From Gymnopus androsaceus JB14 (Eukaryota; Basidiomycota; Agaricomycetes; Agaricales; Omphalotaceae): a stretch of 64,000 bases of DNA. The position numbers and the translations under genes are program-made. A model generated the notes under the pieces. The model saw only the letters and a list, made by a program, of their open reading frames with translations, did no database searches and had not been told where the DNA came from. Positions 10,451 to 22,001 of the stretch are shown here, one piece after another (position 1 is the first letter of the stretch; each line of letters begins with the position of its first letter). The stretch covers positions 1-64,000 of the forward strand of contig ML769705.1 of NCBI GenBank assembly GCA_009733575.1, read 5' to 3'.

Positions 10451-11143
10451 TAATTTGATAACTTGAGTTCAGCCAATGCTGTTTTATTTCTAATGAAAAT
10501 CTTACAATTACCACTTCTATATTATACTGAGAAAGCACTATTTACTCTTTGCCCAGTTGTTTGTTCAGAGTTAAGTATTGGTCCTGTTATTGGACCTGAT
10601 TCACTTGAAATATGGATTCCCTAATGTTTCCTAATGCACATACACAGTGCTAGAAAATTTGAGCAAAAGTTGAGTCAAATAGAGAAAACAAATAAGTAAC
10701 TTAAGCTTATTTCAATCAAGTTTAAGCAACATACAGCATGATATATATGTTAATGAGATGTGTTGGATACAAGGTTGGATGAGTACTCCACATGGTAATT
10801 CCTACATGTAACATTACCCTTATTGGACTAAAAATTTTAAATTGACTCTCATTCAATGCTTCACTCCCTCAGTTGACCCACTAAGTATACAGTCTATAAG
10901 AATTAATGCAAAGACTTCTCAAAGTTCAACTTGCCTTTATTCTTCCCCATCACTTTAGTTTACTATTGATCTTAACTCTTGTGGGCATTCAATGACCTAA
11001 TTTACAAATAGTCATCCTAAGTAGTTTTAGTTCTAGTGGCATTGTTATTGTCCTAGGTACTACAAAGGCATAGTAATACTTTATATGAATTTATTCTAAC
11101 ATTTTTGGCAGACCATCTCCATCTCGTTGTATTGCAGCAACAC
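10451..11143. other. AT-rich intergenic stretch
   Basis: About 690 bp with only short frames on both strands. No domain, tRNA or repeat was recognised. Confidence 0.5.
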
Positions 11144-11145
11144 TA

Positions 11146-14100
11146 CAGTCGCGGACAGTCAAAGTCGACAAAAATGTTGGCCGAGTTTTGTAGACTCCAT
11201 ACAGTGTTAAAATGATCTATAAACTGTATGAAGACCTTATCTAGGACCCAAAGAAAGGTTTTCTACGAGCCAATTTCCCTCAAAGTTAGTTTTGGACTTT
11301 TGACCCCCAAAAATTGGCCGTCCGCTAAAATAAATCGCCAAAAATAAGAGAAAATGTGGAAAATAATCCTTTCGTGTTTCTGATTATGATTCCAAAATAA
11401 AAACATTAAAGTAAAGTACTTATTTAGTGTACCAAAAAAGGCAATATTAAGCGCCCCTCTCTTCCTGTGCCTCATAACATGGGCAATAGTAAAGGCGGAT
11501 GTCCCCAAAAACGAAAACGAAACATGACTGGTCTAAAGAATCAACGAAATATCTCTGCTCCACAGAATACCACCCAACAACCCACCGAAAATCCCGATAT
11601 TCCCAAAGTCGAGAATCAAGCCACTGAGTCCAAGGAGGATGAAAGCTCCAGTGATCATTGGATACCAGAGGATAGCGTTTGCACTGCGGAATACTTTGGA
11701 TATGAGACATGTGATGACTCGGAGGATGAGGAGGAAGATCTCAAACAAGGAGAGTGGGATGATGAGGTTTTGGAGGATGAAAATTTGCAAGACGCATTGC
11801 TTCGATATGCAGCAGCAATGGATGATGAAATTTATGATGAAAGCTGGGTCCCAGAGGATCTGCTGGCTGAAAGACTGCGGAAAAGGAAGCAGCGGCGTCA
11901 AGAGCGTGAACATAAAGGTAAACATTTAATTGCATGATTTCTGGTATAAACCAATGCTCACTGAATACAGAACGTGCAAAAACTTATGCTACTGGCCCCG
12001 ACATTGCTCAAAAGTCAGCCCGAAGTCAGCGCCGCCACAGAAACAAAACTATAGGTCAAAATGTCTTGGGGAAATATGGATTTACTGGAGGAGATTGCAC
12101 AGTTCTCGGATTTTCTACTCAGGAAGATCCTGTCCCATCTACCAACTGTTCCTCTTCTTCACCCTCTATTCTCTCAACTCCAGATGTTCCGATCCGTGCT
12201 GAATCCGAAGAGCCAGAATTGGGATGGTCAAGTGATCGCGAACCATCTGTTCCAATCCGTCAGGAGTCGGTTGAACCAGTGCTGACTTGGGATGGTGATG
12301 AACCTCCAGACTTGAATTGTTCCGATGTCACTGCGAGTCAGTGTGAAGAATTTGTTGAAGAGAGTTGGGAAGATGAGCTGGATGAAAGGGTCGGTTTGGA
12401 TAAGGCTGAGATTCGCAGCTGGAATGAGCTAAGGGAACAGATAAAGCAGGAACTCGGAATTGCAAAGAAGAAGGGCTTACCGCTTTCACAGGTTAATCAG
12501 CTGCTTGTCCTCTGTAACTTTGCAACACTTCGTTTGAAGGGAATGGGAAGAATGAAAGTGAGCCAGGAGATTGCATTGCAATGGCATGAAAAGGACGGCA
12601 TTCACTTTGCCAGATGTGTGCGTCAGCTGGCTAGGCATTATCAGGTGTTTGAGCAACTGCCTCGGGAAAACAGAGGTGGATTATGCACCTCTCGCAGTCT
12701 CCTCTCAGACAAAACCACTCAAAACGCTGCTCGCAATTGGCTTATGGCACAAAAGGCTGGCAAAATCACTCCCCAGAAATTTCAGACTGCTCTCAACGAA
12801 ACAATTCTTCCCAATCTCGGAATCAAAAGGAAATCTCCTATCTGCGTACAAACTGCTCGTCGTTGGCTGATTGCACTCGGTTGGCATTTGACTGTCTTGA
12901 GAAAGGGTGTCTATCTCGATGGCCATGAGCATCCAGATGTTGTAAAATACCAACAGGAAGTCTTTTTGCCTGCGATGGCTGAATACGAGCGACGGATGGC
13001 ACATTATGAAGGTCCAGAGTTGAAACATGTCCCGCCAACCTTACAGCCTGGGGAGAAAGAGGTCATTGCTGAGTTTCACGATGAATCTGCCTTCAGTGCA
13101 TTGGAATACAAATCGAAGGTTTGGTGAGTTGTCACTCACTGTTCTCCCATCCTTTCCACAATTCAGTCTTGTTTTTATCTCCAGGCTTGCTGAAGGTCAG
13201 AGCATCTTGCAGAAGAAGACTCGGGGCCGAATTATCCATGTGTCAGACCTCATCAATCAAGTCAATGGCTGCTTGGTCTGTCGAGATGCTGATGGAAAAA
13301 TTACATGCAATGCTCGCAAGGTCATTTATCCTGGATCCAATGGTGATGCTTGGTGGGATACGGCACAGCTGCTTGTGCAGATGAAAGAGGCAATCTCCAT
13401 TTTCGAGGAAGCTCATCCAGACTGTCAAGCATTATTCATCTTTGACCAATCCTCTGCACATGCCTCTCTTGGTCCAGATGCACTTCGTGCCTGGGACATG
13501 AATAAATCTGATGGCGGAAGGCAGCGCAAGCAACATGACACTGTCATTCCTCAATCAAATCCATATTCAGAGTTTCGCGGTCAAACTCAGAAGATGATAC
13601 TTCCTGACGGTAAGCCAAAAGGTTTGCAGCAAGTTCTCGAGGAGCGAGGATTCAATATTCAAAACATGCGTGCCAAATGTTCTCCTGTTTGGCCATTTGA
13701 GAACATTGATTGTTGCATGGCTCATCTTCTCAGTAAACAGGAAGACTTTATGAACCAGCCATCCATGCTCGAGAGTTTGATCACAGGTGCAGGTCACTAC
13801 TGTATTTTCTTACTGAAATTTCACTGTGAACTTAATCCGATTGAAATGGTAAGGTTCAAACAGCTTTGGTCTTTCCTTTACTGATAATTTGACTAGTATT
13901 GGGGCTGGGTCAAGTATCAATTCAGAGAGATTCCCAAAAAGACCTTTCAAGAGGCCAAGGATGCTGTCTTTAAGAATCTTGATGCTTGTCCTGTCGACGT
14001 GATACGGCGTTTCATCAATCGGTTGTTTCGTTGGATGGGCGCATATTGACTCAAACTCACAGGGAAAGCAGCGGAATGGGCTGTTAGGAAGCAGAAGACG

Positions 14101-14350
14101 CATCGTTCAGTTTTGGCGAATGCAATGATGCATTTGGATGCAATATGCCCGTCAACTACCTAGATATGTACTAAAGATTTTGGTGAAATTGCCCAAAAAA
14201 TTGGCCGTCCCTAAAACGTCGTGGGAAAAACTTCGGAGATGCATTTTTCGACGTATTTCGTCTTTCTGAGTCCAAATCTGTAATTACTTTGGCCTAGAAA
14301 ACTCTCATTCAACGGGAATCAAAATTGTCATCTTTGACTGTCCGCGACTG
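11146..14350 (+). mobile_element. IS630/Tc1-like DNA transposon, apparently complete
   Basis: A 3,205-bp element with terminal inverted repeats CAGTCGCGGACAGTCAAAG at both ends inside TA duplications (11144-11145, 14351-14352). The motif AAAAATTGGCCGTCC occurs near both ends (about 11307 and 14197) in the same orientation. It contains one spliced transposase gene without frame breaks, so the copy looks young and may be autonomous. Confidence 0.88.
11479..14049 (+). CDS. Transposase, IS630/Tc1-like, with long D-E spacing
   Basis: Four exons fit exactly: 11479-11917, 11971-13123, 13185-13848 and 13897-14049, giving 802 residues. The introns are 48-61 bp. The N-terminal 300 residues are acidic and low in complexity. 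The core has Asp517 in EFHDES, Asp618 in FIFDQSSAH and Glu746 in HCELNPIE, followed by the WGWVKYQ segment typical of IS630/Tc1 enzymes. The gap between the second Asp and the Glu is 127 residues, against about 34-39 in ordinary Tc1/mariner enzymes, implying a large insertion in the RNase-H fold. A GTG codon upstream in frame was not used as start. Confidence 0.85.
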
Positions 14351-14454
14351 TACTAGCAAGCGGCGGGCTGCTTGGAGCTATTGGAATGGAAAACAATTCA
14401 AATAAGTAATATATTTACTATTGAATAGAATCTGACAGCTGATGTTCCTGCGGT

Positions 14455-15134
14455 AAGTATAGCAATCCATAGCTCTGAATAGATGGGGACCTTGCTATGA
14501 GTGCTATGGGTGTTTAGGGCATGTCACCATCCTGTAAATGGTCACAGCCGTCAAAAATATGGGTGTAACCGTAATAAAATATTCAGAAATGGTACGGTAG
14601 CCCCCGTAACCGTCCCGTATACAGTATATGGTTTCCCACACCTTTAATGGCTTTGAAGGTCAAATATTTGATGCAATGACTTACCTGGGGATATTATAAG
14701 CTGACTCGATGTGCATACACCCTTTCAATGTGCTGTAGAAACCTTAAAATGGTCATTAAACACTCATTTTACACTCAGGAGGTGATCCCGGAATATTTTC
14801 ACATGCCGCTGGAGGATTCAAACTATGAAGAGCAAGCCCTTTTGTAAATAAAAAACTTATTTTATGCCATGATATAGTACAACAGACCTTCATGTGGGAA
14901 GTCCGTGCAAAATTTTTACAAAAAACTTATTCCATACTGATATTTTCTAACACCCGTAATTACGACCGTAACAGGCAAAACGGGACAGCAAATTATGGTC
15001 CCAGAAAATCCAAGATGGGATGGGCACGGTCCCAATACAACCGTCCCATCGACTGTCACAGACAGTTACGGTGGCATGCCCTATGGGTGTTAGTGCTGGA
15101 TAGTGCTATCCAGTACACCCAGGTTTTGCTGATG
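14455..15134. mobile_element. Remnant of a CAACCATAGC-type repeat (element C), split by element D
   Basis: 14460-14516 matches, in inverse orientation, the interior of the repeat at 49885-50174 (AGCAATCCATAGCTCTG, GATGGGGACCTTGCTATGAG). 15082-15134 matches its end, CCAGGTTTTGCTGATG. The two halves are separated by the TA-flanked insertion D. The left terminus is not clear. Confidence 0.5.
14517..15081. mobile_element. TA-flanked MITE (element D)
   Basis: A 565-bp element with inverted ends GGGCATGTCACC and GGTGGCATGCCC inside TA duplications (14515-14516, 15082-15083). The interior has scattered inverse motifs such as ACCGTCCCGT and ACGGGAC. It is noncoding and inserted into element C. Confidence 0.65.
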
Positions 15135-15143
15135 TACATGGTA

Positions 15144-15977
15144 CTTTACAGTGCTTTTCATTGGTCTGTGGAATACTAAAATAAAATAAAATTGAGTGCC
15201 TACCTCGGCATCAGCGGCAAAGCGGCTCCAACGGCACTACAGCTCTTTCCTTCTCCCGTAATGTAAAATGCCCTTCTTCTGTAGGGTCCTTACCTGCCTT
15301 TGAGGCAAAGTCAATAAATGGATATCAGAAAGGGGATCTGGAAAGCTTCAGCACTGGGGAGACATTTAAGCACTTTACAACGGACTCATTTATGGCGGAC
15401 TTGAAAGGTCTAAATTTGACCAACGCTATGATCCAGGAGCACCAAGCAACAGGCCCTTCTTTAAGCTCAGTGTTGTCCTACAATCCTAGTCCCACAGTCT
15501 CATATCCCGAGCGTGTTTCAAGTGCTCAATTCCATTTCATCACCTCAGATGACGTGAGCCAGCAAATCTCCCAGTGTCAACCTTGAACAACAGCATTGTC
15601 ATGACTCGTCAAAGCATATGGTTGCAGCTTGTCCTCCAGTCAGCATTCACACCCCACATAAGAAATCATCCAGCTCAATTAGCAGTCTTCCAGTCCCTCC
15701 TTGTTGCACTCCTATACCTTCCCATTTGGTCCTCAACCATGCTTCACACCCATCAGTATCATCCCAACTCTCAGAATACTTACTTGTATATACAAGCATC
15801 CAATGAGAATGACTCATTGCATCAAACAAGAACTTTACTGTTTACACGCAACGAAATTTACGTTGGATGACATTCAGTATGGGAGAAGGAAAGAGCTGTG
15901 TTGCCGCTGATGCCGAGGTAGGCTCTCAATTTTATTTTATTTTATTATTCCGCAGACCAATGAAAAGCGCTGTAAAG
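15144..15977. mobile_element. Foldback element, 834 bp, with a passenger segment
   Basis: The left arm (15144-15265) and right arm (about 15855-15977) are inverted copies: CTTTACAGTGCTTTTCATTG, then a TAAAATAAAATAAAATTGAG block, then CCTACCTCGGCATCAGCGGC. The centre (about 15385-15590) has a frame beginning MADLKGLNLTNAMIQ and Ser/Pro-rich sequence that could be a captured host gene fragment. No target duplication was found. Confidence 0.6.
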
Positions 15978-16620
15978 CATCATTCAACATGAAAAAAACC
16001 ACTAAAACAGTTAAAATATTTTGACCTTAAGAGCCTCTGACACCGCCCCCCATTGTGATATGGGCACTTGTGACTTGAGTTTCTACATACCCCTTGCTTT
16101 AGAGTGCCCACCAACAACTTCCCAGCTTGGGAGACCCCTGAGCACAGCAAGGGAGGGGAGGAAAGCAGAGGTGGGCCTGAAGTTTGCACACCGAATTATT
16201 TTTCCATTAATGGTAGCAAGAATTGATGGTACCTACAATTGTAATAAATTTGTAGACATAAGGGTTTATTACAATGTTGATTCATTTGTATACATTATTT
16301 GTGTCTGGGGCTCTGATAAGGATCTTAAGAAAATATGGTAATACAAGACTTATAGATGAAGCACCATGGACTATTGTAATTTTTCATATGTTGAAATTAA
16401 AATCTCAGTAAGTAAGGACTGCTAGGTAGTATGTTAAGCTAAGATTTAAGATGTGGTTGTCATATCCTGCATCTCTATTTCATTGTAAACAGTTGTGAAT
16501 TCTGGACCTACTGCAGATTCTGATGGGAGGAAAGATATGAAAGGGGAGAAGGCTTCCATGTGGATGATAATAATAAGTGCAACAGGATACAATGCCTGGT
16601 CAATTACCTTCAGTCCCAAA
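15978..16620. other. Intergenic stretch
   Basis: No gene or repeat is recognised. The plus-strand frame 16021-16341 lacks a recognisable domain. Confidence 0.45.
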
Positions 16621-16639
16621 ATCTAAAAAGATGTATAAT

Positions 16640-17835
16640 CAACATACCGCGCATCCATTTGCAACTGCAATGATCATAGAATATACTAGAGATGTTGCTG
16701 ATAATAAATTCTCATTCCCAACATCAACACCGTTGAAGACAGCAAATAACACCTGATGCATGACAGTTGTTAATAGATGAAATGGATAAGATATTAAAAA
16801 AATTCTGTAAACCTGAATGAGGCAAAAGACCAATCCTGATTCAACTAGAATAAGAAGAATTTTTTTGATTTGAAAGTATCCTGTGGGGTGATGTATATTC
16901 TTGAATTCTTGGGATAAATGCCTGGAAACATTAATATTCATTGTATTGGAGCATGAATACAACAATTACTCACCATGCTTTCAGCCCAATCAAGAAAGTT
17001 GCAAATATATTGACTATCAGAGAAACTACCAGTGAAAGCCAATCAAGCAGAGCTGCCCCAGATGAGAGTGAAACAAGGCCAATATTATCAATTGATGCAT
17101 CGGCAATATGAATACCTAAATCATGGATGAATGAGTTAATCTCGGGAGACCCTTGCTTATTGCACACCTATATTTCCAACCATAAGAAGAATTGTTACAG
17201 ACCCCAGCCAGAATCTTTTGCATTTGCTCCGCACATCCCAAATGGACCATGCTCTCCACAAAACAAGACCATCCCCAATCACAAACTGTACAAAGTAACA
17301 TCAGACCACAGTTGAAAGATCGGCGCTGCACCAACATTTATAGTGGGGCCCCACAACGCAAATGACTGAAAGGTGCGAGGGCTATTCTGAACATTACTGA
17401 GATTTGCTGATAGATTAGTTGTAGTACTCGGATGTATAAAGGCAAGATGAATGATTAAGAGAGGTGACATGGTTCGAGTGATCCAGTTCAAGGTGGTAGA
17501 GAGAAAGACAATACCCCAAAAGAATGAGTAGAGCCTTTTTTCGTGCCCCGATTGATAGCCTAAAAACAGGCAAATCAGCATGCCTAATATCAGAAACCAG
17601 TACAAGAGTGCCATACCAAAACATGTACAAGGCCGTCAAAAACGAAAGCATATACAATCCTAATTCGCGATCATAATCAGTCTCAGTTCCATGCATACAC
17701 GTGAAAAAACGCACCATACATGACGCACGTGCAAATGACATTGACCAGGTTTTGGTAGACATGTTCTGCAAACTTGATCAAGTGTTCACTCTCTTCCGGC
17801 GTCATTTCGCAGAAAGCTCCAGAAGAGAGAAAAAG
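16640..17835 (-). pseudogene. Multi-pass membrane protein gene, copy 1, frameshifted
   Basis: Read from right to left, the coding begins MTPEESEHLIKFAEHVYQNL near 17803 and continues with hydrophobic segments. These include LYMLSFLTALYMFWYG, LILGMLICLFLGYQSG, SPLLIIHLAFIHPS, LVSLIVNIFATFLIGLKAW and ILLILVESGLVFCLIQVYR. It belongs to a mushroom family of roughly 7-TM proteins of unknown function. The reading frame shifts at about 17690, again near 17600, and near 17290. Some breaks between segments are introns (for example near 16975), but the frameshifts argue for a pseudogene. A paralogous decayed copy is at 27855-29092. Confidence 0.7.
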
Positions 17836-18105
17836 ACAAGTGTTAACGAGCGTGAATCGTGATGGGGGTTCTTAAGGAACCCAGTTTGGTGCGAGAACTA
17901 TACAGTAATAATATATATTTAACACCGCTTAGGTATGGTTGAGTCAGGGTTGAGTATGAATCTGGCCAAGATCTACATATAATATTCACGTACTTATTTT
18001 CAGCATTTGAACTCTTGAGCCCCTCTCCGTCTCCTTTCTTCAGGCTCACTTAGAATCTTGCTCACGTCTGAATGCTCGACTCCGAATCTGGGTGCGTGGC
18101 TCAGC

Positions 18106-18923
18106 CTAGCCATTTAAGTCACGTCAAGCCAAGCTAATTCTAAGTACATACATATATGACTTTCAACATCCTAGCACTGAATGTTCAATGGCCCTGTTAG
18201 ATAAAAGTACATAAAATTATCCAGAAAGGCCGATCTTTAGTCCAAAAGTTGTCTGTCCAAGCGATCGGCTCGGGCGCTAGCCCGCATATGAATTCTGACA
18301 TTTCCATGCCGGCTCTCGAGTCTGGTTGCATCTCTACAACTTTGAAGAAAATATATAGTACGTGGCACAGGTTGCCCATTCCGAGTCTGGCTGATGCATT
18401 TTTGGTGCGGGTTGCACAAGGGTTGCAGCTCCTAACATTGGGCGCCAGTGGGGATAAACCACCCCACCGAACAACCACCGAACCTCTTGAAGTACGGTCC
18501 TACCTTGCATAGGGCTATATCGCTACGAGCTGTAATTCGGTGGGGTGGTTTATCCCCCACTGGCGCCCAATGTGAAAATTCTCAGTAGAATCCAAGACTA
18601 GGAGCTGCAACCCTTGTGCAACCCGCACCAAAAATGCATCAGCCAGACTCGGAATGGGCAACCTGTGCCACGTACTATATATTTCCTTCAAAGTTGTAAA
18701 GATGCAACGAGACTCGAGAGCCGGTATGGAAATGTCAGAACTCACATGCGGGCTAGCGCCCGAGCCGATCGCTTGGACAGACAACTTTTGGACTAAAGAT
18801 CGGCCTTTCTGGGTAATTTTATGTACTTTTATCTAACAGGGCCATTGAACATTCAGTGCTAGGGTGTTGAAAGTCATATATGTACTTAGAATTAGCTTGG
18901 CTTGACGTGACTTAAATGGCTAG
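18106..18923. repeat. Large foldback: 818-bp inverted repeat
   Basis: The left arm 18106-18471 and right arm 18536-18923 are near-identical inverse copies, starting CTAGCCATTTAAGTCACGTC and ending in its complement. The spacer is 64 bp. The right arm has about 28 bp absent from the left (around 18574-18601). All open frames in it are mirror images and noncoding. No clear target duplication flanks it. It may be a foldback transposon or an inverted duplication. Confidence 0.85.
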
Positions 18924-18939
18924 TAGCTTTTGGACGTTG

Positions 18940-19170
18940 CGACAAGGATGATAGGATATTCGAGTCGGATTCGAATGCAGAAGATGATGTACTCGCTCGT
19001 GTTCGATTTAGCAAGTTATAAGAGTAAAAAGGCCTACTTTCGGGATATCTTCTGTACTTCCATCATCTGTCGCGCAGCCAAGCTTTTCCATTTCAAAAGT
19101 AAACCTATAGCAGGAGTAGTTAAATTAAAATACACGAAGCAGTCGTATTCGCTCTAGTATACACCCCCAA
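18940..19170. other. Short intergenic stretch
   Basis: No supported gene or repeat. Confidence 0.4.
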
Positions 19171-19171
19171 T

Positions 19172-22001
19172 TTACCCGTCATATGTCGTCCGTTGAACCA
19201 CCATATCCTTATCGGGACGTACTGGTTTGAACTCCAAGTCACATAAACCCTGTTTTAGACGCGTGGTAGTAGGCGGATTATAAGGACCTCTCGAGAGTGA
19301 CGATTGATAAAGGAGAAACAAAGACGGACAAGCCACTCGGATGGAACTGGGGATTTTACGACCCATATAATTACCAGAAGGTCCGCCACTTTTGTTCCGA
19401 ATCGCGGGCATTGGAAACAGAAATGTGTTGATCAAGCTCTTCACTGGGGATGAGAAGCTGTGAGGAAGGACTTTCAGGTGTCGACTTGATTCCACGTCGA
19501 ATTTCAGTAGGGTATTCACACTTTAGCGAACGTGCGAGAACATTGGCTATAGAAGGAGAAAAAGTATGGATGAATGTCAGATTGTCAGACAAGTGAGGTC
19601 GGAATTAGATAGAGGTAAATGAAGGAACGAAAACTTACTTGCACGTACGGTCCTTACTGTTCGGGTTCGGACCACAAGCAATCTTGCGTGTACTGGAAAA
19701 GCGAGAGTTAAGACTACAATCATTAAAGATACCCATCGATTCTGCAAGCGATAGAAGACAAGTCCTAGAAGCATATAAACACGCCACGTACCGACAGAAG
19801 AAACATGACAGCTGGGAAGGAGGATCTTCAGGTGCCGTTTTGTAAGGCTCCGAGGCCAGAAAAGACTTGATTTTATCACGCAGCTTCGGTGACATTGCCA
19901 TGTTCCTATTCACGAAATTGAGACGATGACTATGAGAAGTAATAAGCCTGTGACAGCGCACTTTGAGCCGTTCCGGCAGTTTTCCTCCAAATCCAATACA
20001 TTGAAGTTTAAGACGAACGCAAGCCTTACAGCGTCCCTCGGCATCTGCACGTTCATCACATTTTTTGCGACGAAATCTGCATGTCCAACAGCCACCCTTG
20101 GCTTTGAGCCTGAGGGCCGCGTGGCCTGATTTTCTTTGGCCTCAGTTCGGACGCTGCATGAAGCAGTATTGATGACACTGAAAAAAGAGAGGCGGTCAGG
20201 AATGCGAGGTGAATACTCGGGGCGGATAAAGGACTCACAGGCCCGGGACTCCTTTGTCGGAAGATATGAATCTGGAACTCTATCATCACGGAATTTATCT
20301 TTGCTGGGACCATGATGCAGAGCCACATCAAATCTGACAACCTCGGGAGCAGCAACATTCACGCCCTTGAGTAGAGTAGGAGCAGAAACGGCTGGAGCTT
20401 GAGTCTGCTTCAAGGTCAAATGAACCTCCGATGGACGATTTTTTCTTTCTTACGCCGTCATAAGAGGCTGTAGCATTCGTTCGGGTATGGAGATCAAAGT
20501 GAGCATGTGTAAAACCTATCATCATTACAAAAGTGAGCAAAAAATAATTGGAATCCAGCTCACATACCACTAGACTTCACAAGTTTGACATGCTCGCTTA
20601 TGCGAAGAGTTAGTTCTTCATTTGCTGGCATCTCCTCATCCTGATACAATTTAGACAAGTACAGACATTTATCCTATAGAGAGAACATACGTCCCGAATG
20701 ATAAAGGCCCAGTCATCATCATGAGTGATTGAAACTTGTACTTCGTCGTACTAAGACCAAGTAAGTATGATTCATCGGAGGTCCGGGTCAACACGCACAT
20801 TTCTCAAAACCCATCCGTTAATTACATCCGAAGGATGATATATCTAAACCACCGAAATAAGTACAGAGCCCAGGTCCATATTGATTAGGCATACATGATT
20901 TTCCAAAACACTGTATTCGTTTGACAGCAACCCAGAAGCGTGGTATGGTTGCCTCAATATAGAATTCCAGGTAGGAAAATTAGCTGCCCTAGGCTTTGGA
21001 AACACTTCATCGGCATCGAGATCAGATATATATTTCACGGATGAGGATAATTTGGGAATCTTCGTAAATGGATTGTGTCGAACGGCAATTTTGAATCCAC
21101 GCAAAAAAACACACCCCGATTGATTTCCATAGACAATGTCAGCATCGCTCAACGCTGAGGCACAGTTGTGTCTGCGGAACCAGTATCTCGGTGGTCTTCC
21201 TACATTGATTTGTGTCTTGGGAATAAATTCTAGCGACACACTCCCTGGATTAGCCTCAACGAAAGATGCCGCTTCCCCAGGCCCTTGCTTTGTCAAAGCC
21301 AGTAACAAGATAGAGTGCACCGTTATGTACTCCACGAGCCATGGGCTCATTGACATGAGCGTACCAAGATTGGGCGCACTCTACAGCATACTCGTAGAAC
21401 TTGGAAAGCTGCTGATGATCGGTTCTCTTTCCACCCTCTGGTAGGATGAGCAAAGCACCATTGGGAGCCGATGAGCTAAATGATAACCCTGCCCCGATTT
21501 CTTCTGGGACCCCTCTAACAATGCGAATGAGATGGTGCAATATCAAGTGATATACATGATTATACAAGGTTAGACGTACGGAGGAGTTGGGCCCGAGATC
21601 ATGGTTTTGCTAATACAAGAGGGTTTGCTTTCGACATAAGAACCCGGTTCAAACTCTTGTGGAGATTCTTTGGTGTCTGTATGATCGATTTGCAGAAGCT
21701 TGAAATTTTCCAGGACTCTTCCCTCATTTATTGGGTGATCTGCTGGATGACATGCATTAAACAGATAATCAAATCCTCCGAACTCATCTAGAATTCTAAC
21801 GTCTCCAATGTGGACTCCATCTTGTTTGTAGATATCCGGTAGGCGTGGGTCGTGGTCCTTTGGTCTCCACAAAGGGTATCCCCGCTTTCGAGTCATTAAA
21901 AACCGCGCATACACTGCTGAATCGGATTCATTCCCCGTAGCGAAGTTGTTTTGAGCCAAACTAGTCCCAGTCCCCGCTGGAGGTAGGTGCGACAGGTGCA
22001 T
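19172..22001 (-). pseudogene. Agaric-specific conserved hypothetical gene, probably decaying
   Basis: It begins near 22001 with MHLSHLPPAG; the following VYARFLMTRKRGYPLWRP, GGFDYLFNACHPADHPIN, GAGLSFSSSAPNGALLILPE and NPGSVSLEFIPKTQ blocks mark a large mushroom-specific family I recognise, of unknown function. Then come YDEVQVSITHDDDWAFIIRD and a Ser/Pro-rich C-terminal part ending near 19200-19500. Several ordinary introns fit (for example one ending at 21516). A 1-nt frame break falls near 21282, between GFDKARAWG and ASFVEANP. Another region near 20780-20850 cannot be read in one frame. I therefore call it a likely pseudogene, though assembly errors would look the same. Confidence 0.55.

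Noticed and set aside
15144..15977. A target duplication for this foldback
   Set aside because: Flanking bases (GGTA and CATC) do not match at any length from 2 to 9.
18237..18836. Paired open frames of about 60-93 codons in the foldback
   Set aside because: The same frames appear mirrored in both arms and on both strands; they are by-products of the inverted repeat.
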